64,000 bases of DNA from Muraenolepis orangiensis (taxonomy: Eukaryota; Chordata; Actinopteri; Gadiformes; Muraenolepididae), in assembly GCA_027704905.1 (NCBI GenBank), contig CM050999.1:1530094-1594093 (forward strand). The letters run 5' to 3'. Position numbers and translations under genes: made by a program. Positions within the stretch are counted from its first letter, which is position 1. Each line of letters starts with the position of its first letter. A model generated the notes under the pieces. The model searched no databases. It had not been told where the DNA came from and was given only the letters and a program-made list of their open reading frames with translations. Shown piece by piece: positions 48,800 to 64,000 of this stretch.

Positions 48800-48988
48800 T
48801 TCTCTGCATTTAACCCATCCTAGTATTAAGAGCAGCGGTCAGCTATTTATACAGCGCCCGGGGAGCAGTTAGGGTTAGGGTCTCAAGGACACCTCGACAG
48901 TTTTTTTGCTAGGAGAAGCCGCGGATCCAACCAGCAACCTTCCGGTTGTGAGGCAACTGTTCTACCTCCTGAGCTATACTGCCGCCTG
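48800..48988 (-). mobile_element. SINE in the CD22-like 3' UTR, unit 2
   Basis: Counterpart of 34985-35167 with the tRNA-like B-box region more complete (ccttccggttgtgaggcaac). Confidence 0.75.
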
Positions 48989-49205
48989 TTAACTGCCACT
49001 CACAACCACCTGCTCTTACAGGTGCAGTACGTTCAGACAACCAGCAGGTGGTGCCTTTAGGACCTGCCCTCACAGGAGCAGGGCCATCACAAGTAGAAGC
49101 CTATACGACATGCAGAAAAACAATCGGACATTTTACACTGAATGAATGAGACACATTAAAGTACACCCACTTACAAAGCCAACCCACTATCTAAATCATG
49201 CTGAT

Positions 49206-57068
<7,863 letters not shown>

Positions 57069-57418
57069 CTAAAAACATAAAAAGGAGAAAAACATAATAT
57101 TTTCACTGAGACAACTATAATACATAAGAATATTAATATTATACTTTTTAATGAATCTCTATAACATCAGTTGGTTATTGAACATATGTTTGTATGTTAC
57201 CCAATAAAAGTACAGTTAAGACTTACTGTAAGGAGGAAGCTGCCGTTATAGAAAGTGTCTGTGGTAACTGGTTAACTAAACGTACATGTTTACTTCCTCT
57301 TTATGCAGGCAAATATTGGATAAAAAAAACCTGATACAATTCTGACCACAACAGATGGTGAAGGTGCACAGCTACCTTGATTGGTTGATGTCTTATTGTT
57401 TGAATGTCTTACTATAGG

Positions 57419-57419
<1 letters not shown>

Positions 57420-57491
<72 letters not shown>

Positions 57492-57585
57492 AAGTCAAGT
57501 CAAGTCAAGTCAAGTCAAGTTTATTGTCACTTCACAGTTTACACAAGTATAAAGCAGTGATGTGAAAATCTTATGTGCGTCGAAG
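57420..57585. repeat. TG microsatellite and CAAGT repeat at the unit 2/3 junction
   Basis: (TG)n at 57421-57490, then six copies of caagt and a retroposon-like tail (tttattgtcacttcacagtt). The junction into ppp1r13l sequence at about 57585 falls inside the ankyrin-start exon, so unit 3 begins with a broken exon. Confidence 0.8.
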
Positions 57586-59205
57586 GATGGAATGTTAGCT
57601 CTGCAGGGACAAAATACCTCACGTCTTCACTCAAACATACCTGATAACCAGGGGTCAGAGGAGGAGGAACACACGGTTTGCACACAAATACTAAGAGTGT
57701 TTGGTAGATTTGGCAAATTTTGAACTAGCCTTCTTTTGATGGCTGAAATGTTGTCATTTTTTGAAGTCCTTTAGTTTAACAGTATGCTCTTCTTCAGTAT
57801 TGTACATGAATACATGTGCCTGCCTCTCTGCATTAAACATGCATGCCGGCACGGCAATGACACATTTACAAATGTATAAATAATATTGCCGGCACTAGAA
57901 GGTTATGTATATACATGCATATGTGGTCACAAAGAGAGACGTATGATACACACTCCTAGGTCAACACACAGAGTTTCTTACAGGGTAAGGGTCTTGGGGC
58001 GTGGGGGAGGCTGTAACCACGGGGGAGGGGGGGGCAGAGGAGGCTGACTCCTCCCTGTCCGAGCAGTCGCTGCCCCTTCCCCCGCCCCTCTGCTGCAGAC
58101 CCTTGCAACGGAACAGCTTCTTGAGGGCCCGCGGGATCTCTGAGTGGATGCGGAGCGTCTCCTCACGGTCCGGGGCCTGCTGCACCTGGGGGGCCACCAC
58201 GGGCTGCAGCCGCGTCGGGCTGAGGGGCCTGGGGGCCTTACCGTGCTGCCACTGCGCACTGGTCCACCGGGAGACACAGGGATGGAGGGTATGTAGTGGA
58301 CTAGATCTAGCTTCTCTAGCTCTGCGTCCACGTCGCCAGAGTTCAGCACTGCAGGGGTCAGTATATAGATATACAATATAAGAATGATGTTTAACTATAC
58401 TGCACGTCATAGATATACAATATAATAGAGAAACCAAATTGTGCTTATTTGAACCTATATACAAACTTAAACCTTTGGTTTTAATAGTATTATCGTTCTT
58501 AAATATTTAACACTAAGGTATACTGGAATATTTATACGGGAAATTTAGGCGATAAAGGTTTTAAAGGAGTGGTACACTTCTTTCAATCCATATATATAAA
58601 CATATACATATATACATATATACACACACCTTCGCCATAGATGGCGGGCTGGTAGTCAGAAGGGGGCGGGATGTCTGTGTGGGGCAGGGCTATTGGGATA
58701 TCCCCGCCCATCCCCAGCCCCCGGGGAGGGGCCACAGGAGCCCCGGCCCAGTGGGGGTTCTGCAGGCGCATGATGACAGATGCTGGTGGGGGGGATGCAG
58801 ATGCGTCCGATGATTGGCTGGGCGTTGAAGGGGGAGAGAGGCGGGGTCTCCGGGCGGGCGTGGCGATGCGCGTGTTGCGTTGAATTGAGTCTGCGCGTCA
58901 AACAGGAAGTGAAGGACATAAAGCATATTAAATACTATCATTCTTATTATTGATAATCCACACTAATGCTTCTTAATGACCTGTCTCTCTTTACAAACAA
59001 ACAACAAAACAACAACAAATCGTGAGGATTGAATCCTCTTTATTGGTCACATACATGAAGACATACAGTGAAATGTGTTCTTTACGGTGAATCTATGAAA
59101 TAACTAATTAAACATAATAGTTAATAACCTTTTTGGGGGAGGGGGCCAGTGAAGGGCCGTCCAGGTTGGACTCCCTCCAGCTGCTGCTGGGCAGTGCCGG
59201 TCTCA
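57585..59205 (-). pseudogene. ppp1r13l: ppp1r13l fragment, unit 3
   Basis: Exons: about 59205-59129 (SSSWRESNLDGPSL), 58890-58630 (proline-rich), 58348-57982 (linker; 367 bp, 12 bp shorter than unit 2 and with the same large deletion) and a stump of the ankyrin-start exon (about 57612-57590) cut by the unit junction. No ankyrin or SH3 exons follow. A dead partial copy. Confidence 0.8.
58990..59085 (-). mobile_element. SINE tail fragment, unit 3 only
   Basis: About 90 bp match the tail of the SINE at 24292 (around cgtgaggattgaatcctctt), inserted into the ppp1r13l intron after the split from unit 2, which lacks it. Confidence 0.7.
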
Positions 59206-59334
59206 TCCACTCTGCTGTTCATGTGTTGTGTTTCATGTGTGTATCGGTGTGTTGTTTGTGTGTTGTGTATCGTGTGTGTATCTGTGTGTTGTTCATGTGT
59301 TGTGTGTTTGTATCTGTGTGCGGTCGTTAAGAGG

Positions 59335-59700
<366 letters not shown>

Positions 59701-60117
59701 GGTTTTGTATTTGGTGTGTGTGAGTACACACACACACACATTGGTGGCCCTCAGCTTGCCACAGGAGGAAGGTGACATCATCATCATCATCATGTCTCTA
59801 AGTTCCACCATTGTCACCGTCCGGCAGAAATGACATCACAGCCCTCACATCGTCTGCCCGGCGGTTCAACAACTCTTTGGTCCATGATCCCTGACCCCAT
59901 TTTCATGTTTCATGTTATATTGTCTGTTGTTGGGCTCAACCAATAGGCTAAGAGCTCTCATTGGCTCTATGGTATATGGTCTATGGTTGGGCTTCACTAA
60001 TAGGCTAAGAGCTGTTATTGGCTCTACAGTATATGGTCTATGGTTAGAGGTCTCTCCTCTCCAGCCACGCTCCTCTGCCTCCCCCTCTCTGCCACCTGGG
60101 GTTACTACACCCAGAAC

Positions 60118-60655
60118 ACTCCGTCCCAGAAGACCGTAGTCACGTCAGCGCACCTGTTCCCTATTCCCAATCAGGCTCCCTATTATTTAGACTCCGCTCC
60201 CCTGTCACTCGTTGCCAGAACTTTCCCGTTGTTCAACCCGAGACTCTCTGGCAATACTCCTCCGTGTTCCCCAGTGAAGACCCTGTCTTGATCTCCTGTG
60301 GATTCCTGGTATTTCCTCGTTGGACGATTCTTCTCGTTTTTTCCTTTGTTGGGTTTTTCTACTTCGATTTTTTTTTTTTTACCGCTGGATGTTTTTTGTG
60401 TTGGTATTTTGGACTTCAGCCTTCTCCCCGCAGCACATTATACAACACCCCCTGTTTGGATTTCCATTTCGCACTCACGTAAGTCGCTTTACACATTGTA
60501 TTATTTACTTCAATAATTGACACACGCATAGTTGATTGTTCACACCTCATATCAGTTTATTCCTTGGAGCTTTATCTGAATAAAGACGCCTACGGGTTCT
60601 AAACTCCTTTTTGCCTCTGACTCTTTCTGCACTATCCCCCGGGGTTCAGAAAACA
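60118..60655 (+). repeat. LTR-like segment, unit 3
   Basis: Counterpart of 33707-34235 and 47520-48045. Confidence 0.5.
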
Positions 60656-60802
60656 ACAATCCGTGTGAGGCTTAACATTCACAGCTCAAACATAACTTGG
60701 TGAGATCCCATTCTTTGTATAATTTAAGAGTGTTACGACTACCTCAAGCCGTCGCAAACATAAACCGACCACAAAACAGTAAAGGTAGTAGTTCATCAGG
60801 TT

Positions 60803-60808
60803 TTTATT
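60803..60808 (-). promoter_or_regulatory. Poly(A) signal of the unit 3 CD22-like gene
   Basis: AATAAA on the minus strand, conserved in position with the other two units. Confidence 0.55.
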
Positions 60809-61399
60809 GACAGAAATCAAAAGATTACAACACATATCTAAATGGGGCATGCAGGTCAGGTCGTGAGATGTAAGGGTGACATGTACACATGGAGCAATAA
60901 GGTTTGTGTGTAAAGCAGAACAACAGAAACCAATATGAGGATCCACTGATGTATCAACCTCAGTGCCCAAGACGGCACGCCAGTACAATGAAGATCAAGG
61001 AACACTTCTGGAGATTTAGCAGAAAGCCAGAGGGGAACCGCTGTAGACAGACTATTGGAAGGCATCCCTGGACAGCAGCAGAGAAAGATAGGATGAGGGG
61101 AAGCCACAAGCCTTTAAAGGCCTCATATTATATATTTTAGTATACCACCAGGTGTAAGTGTGACCCCCACCATTAGAAAATAGTTTCAGCTTCATTCAGG
61201 GACCCCTTCCATTCAGTTAGAATTTGCGGACAGAGGCCAGGTGTGTAGCATCAGCAGGTGTAACCCTATCAGCCAATCTGATATTATGCATGCAATAGCA
61301 CGTGTTTAACATAAAGAGGGAGTCGTCATCTAAAATACAAACCAATAAGTAGTGCCACTATATGATTATTCAAATACTTGCTGTACAGCAAAAGGAATT

Positions 61400-61588
61400 T
61401 CTCTGCATTTAACCCATCCTAGTATTAAGAGCAGCGGTCAGCTATTTATACAGCGCCCGGGGAGCAGTAAGGGTTAGGGTCTCAAGGACACCTTGACAGT
61501 TTTTTTGCTCGGAGAAGCCGCGGATCAACCAACAACCTTCCGGTTGTGAGGCAACCGTTCTACCTCCTGAGCTATACTGCCGCCTGTT
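61400..61588 (-). mobile_element. SINE in the CD22-like 3' UTR, unit 3
   Basis: Counterpart of 48800-48988. A short (AAT)n/(ATT)n palindrome specific to this unit follows at 61693-61740. Confidence 0.75.
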
Positions 61589-61810
61589 AACTGCCACTCA
61601 CAACCACCTGCTCTTACAGGTGCAGTACGTTAAGACAACCAGCAGGTGGTGCCTTTAGGACCTGCCCTCACAGGAGCAGGGCCATCACAAGTAATAATAA
61701 TAATAATTATTATTATTATTATTATTTAATTATTATTAAGTAGAAGCCTATACACACAAACAATTGGACATTTTACACTGAATGAATGAGACACATTAAA
61801 GTACACCCAC

Positions 61811-62774
61811 TTACAAAGCCAACCCACTATCTAAATCATGCTGATTTAAACTCTGGGTTGTGTATTCGATGGTGCTGTATAACTGGTCACTGTCCCTGAA
61901 AAGAAGAAGTGAAAAAGAGATAATGAGAAGTTAGGAACTTCAGTTTATGTTACACAGATTTAGAAATGTCCTCCTCAAAGTCTCCCTTGGGTTGATGAAG
62001 TCCCACACATAGTTGAAGTTTAATTTTGGTCTAGAATTACAAAGAGATGCTTACTCAGGGACAGCGTTGGGTCTTTTAATGTTGACCAAAGAGTAAAGGA
62101 CCTGCTCTTTCTGATCTGATTGGACCTGGTTCTCTGAGCAGGAAGTGTAGATGTTGGCATAGTGAAGATCATCCTGCTCTTCTATTGGTTCTCTTTGTGC
62201 TGCAGCAGCTGAGCGATTGGTCAGAGTTGAGACGTTGCCATACACAGGAACAGGAAGTGACTGAGAGGACAGAAGAGTACATTTAGTCATCCAAATTGGA
62301 CAAATGGCGCAACTTGTCCAGGTGTTTCTCACAACGCTTGTATGAGGCAGTAATCTCTTAAAAATAGAACATAGCTTAATGATTTCTCTTTGAGCTCAGC
62401 TCTTGGCCATTATATCTGCATCGTCAGAAAAGTAACAGAGCCAGCTAAAGAACGACACGTTGTTGTTGCACATGTTGTTGTTTGGGGGCGTGGCCTCCAG
62501 GTAGCTCCAATGTTTAGGGGCGTGGCCTCCGGGGTAACTCTACTGTTTGGGGGCGTGGCCTTGGGGTAGCTGCACTATGTGTCTTAGTAATGGCTGTGTT
62601 AGTGAAAAATGGGTTCTTGTCGCTCACCTCCACTACGATATCTGGCCTTCTTCCCGGGACATGTGCTTTTCTGGAAGCTCTCTTTCTTCTGGTGAACAGA
62701 AAAAGATAAAGAAGAGTTTTTCTGGTGAAAAACATAAAGATAAAGAAGCAGCAGAAGAAATGAATGTCAAACAC

Positions 62775-62870
<96 letters not shown>

Positions 62871-64000
62871 AAAAGAATATCTCACCTCATCCAAAGGAAG
62901 AGCAGGAGGAGTATGGTGACCAGTAAGACAGCAACGGTTCCTACTAAATATGTTGATGATGATGATGATAATGACGATGATGATGTCTCTGGAAAGCAGT
63001 GATTCAACACTTGATTCATGTGAACTTACCATTAGAAGGATACAAAAATATCAGGACCAGAAGTAATGCAGTATTATGACCAATAACTCCATATTTATAG
63101 GACAATGAAATGTAACACATCTCCAATTGATGAATACATATTATAAATGTGATACATGTTTAACCAGGGTGCTCACACAGCACCAAAGTTAATACAAGTG
63201 TCAACACTGGATTTCAGCCAGGATTTTGCTGAGGTTTCATTCAAGAGTTTTGTTGCTCCTTTAAACAGTGATCTCTCTTAAAGGAAAAATTACCCGTCAC
63301 ATTAACGAACAACAAGGTGGAATTGTGACGTCCGATTGCATTATGAGCTTGGCAGTAATAATGTCCTCCGAGCTCAGGGGTGACATGAGTGATGGTGTAG
63401 TTCTGTCCTGATTGCGTCACTGAGTCTTCATGTTCCTTGAACCAAGTGTAGTCAGCTGCTGGGTTGGCATCACTGCTGCAGTTCAGAGTCACTGAGCTGC
63501 CCTCCTCTATATCACCAGAGGGACTCACCTCCACCCAGGGGGTCCTTGGAGAGTCTGTTATGAACACATATGATCAATGTTCCTCCTAAAGACATGAAAC
63601 TGTACAGCGCACACTACACTATAGTCAGAATAAGACAGAATACTTTCTCTACTAATACAGATTACTCTCTCTACCACAATACTACTGTGGTTCATGGTTT
63701 TTACAGGCATACAGAATACATGAATACCAAAGGAACATTTCGCATGACCGATATATCAAAGGTGTTTGCATATTCGACATTCTTAATATTATTTATGATT
63801 GTTTTTGACCACTCACACTCGACATCTATGAAATTGTGACGTCCGTACTTTTATATGATTGACAATGTAAAGAACACGTTTGAGAAGTGAACTGAATAAG
63901 GGATGAATTATGATGGTTCATCTTCATGTGGACATGGTTGTGACTTTAACATCTGTGTTATGTTATTATACTGTGTTTTGTTTTACTCACATTTCACATC
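61811..64000 (-). CDS. CD22/sialoadhesin-like receptor, unit 3 (3' part; 5' part outside the window)
   Basis: Exons (minus): the next C2 exon begins at the window edge (its donor is near 63992); C2 63554-63294; TM 62988-62886; juxtamembrane 62688-62628; tail 62260-62055; last exon from 61895. The tail has VYGNV (D to G compared with the other units), LHYANI and VLYSLV. The last exon has one extra base, so its C-terminus after YSTI differs (EYTTQSLNQHDLDSGLAL) and ends at TAA 61813-61811, some 30 bp later than in the sister genes. The rest is open. Confidence 0.8.
62787..62870. repeat. (GA)n tract next to the TM exon donor, unit 3
   Basis: About 85 bp, on the gene strand (CT)n, close to the TM exon 5' splice site. 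Confidence 0.95.

Overview
This is a eukaryotic, almost certainly teleost fish, window. Genes are split by GT-AG introns, dinucleotide microsatellites (GA, CA, TG) are very dense, and a tRNA-headed SINE, copia and gypsy-like LTR elements, L2-like LINE pieces and several families of DNA transposons are nested in each other. The few host-like genes are CD22/sialoadhesin-like immunoglobulin receptors and pieces of the iASPP (PPP1R13L) gene. The species cannot be fixed from the sequence. One 1000-base run of N (2893-3892) is an assembly gap.

Left part (1-24550) is mostly mobile DNA. A degenerate copia retrotransposon (about 6045-16063) is interrupted by a solo LTR at the gag start, a 4.36 kb TA-duplicating DNA transposon in the integrase (7943-12305) and a second solo LTR (12666-13667); each insertion carries its own target-site duplication. 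A second, inverted copy of the same DNA transposon lies at 19044-23425. Both copies carry exons resembling the fish genes annotated as 'sterile alpha motif domain-containing protein 3-like'. Between them lie an orphan fragment of a CD22-like gene (16329-17078) and two LINE 3' fragments.

Right part (about 25284-64000) is a tandem segmental duplication. Each unit, read left to right, holds minus-strand pieces of ppp1r13l, GA/GGT repeats, an LTR-like segment, and then a minus-strand CD22-like gene with its 3' UTR to the left. Unit 1 (about 25284-42250) has a CD22-like gene whose exons join into an open frame of 624 codons: signal peptide, V-set Ig, C2-like Ig, three more C2 Ig domains, TM segment and ITIM tail. 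Unit 2 (about 42868-57260) has a CD22-like gene expanded to seven downstream Ig exons, one with a 1-bp deletion, and the longest run of ppp1r13l exons (proline-rich region, ankyrin repeats, SH3). Unit 3 (57585 to the right edge) repeats the pattern and is cut off by the window end. All ppp1r13l copies look damaged.

Unit-specific insertions act as a clock because the sister unit keeps the empty site: a gypsy-like element with apparently identical 454-bp LTRs and a 558-codon repetitive ORF (27733-30344), a TTAA-duplicating element (25432-26435), a transposon of a class I cannot name carrying a 725-codon ORF (about 30510-33452), and a Harbinger-like element with a MADF/Myb-like ORF (43855-44654). 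The host genes here would act in B-cell/myeloid inhibitory signalling (CD22-like) and p53/NF-kB regulation (iASPP); nothing in the sequence links the two functionally, they were duplicated together.
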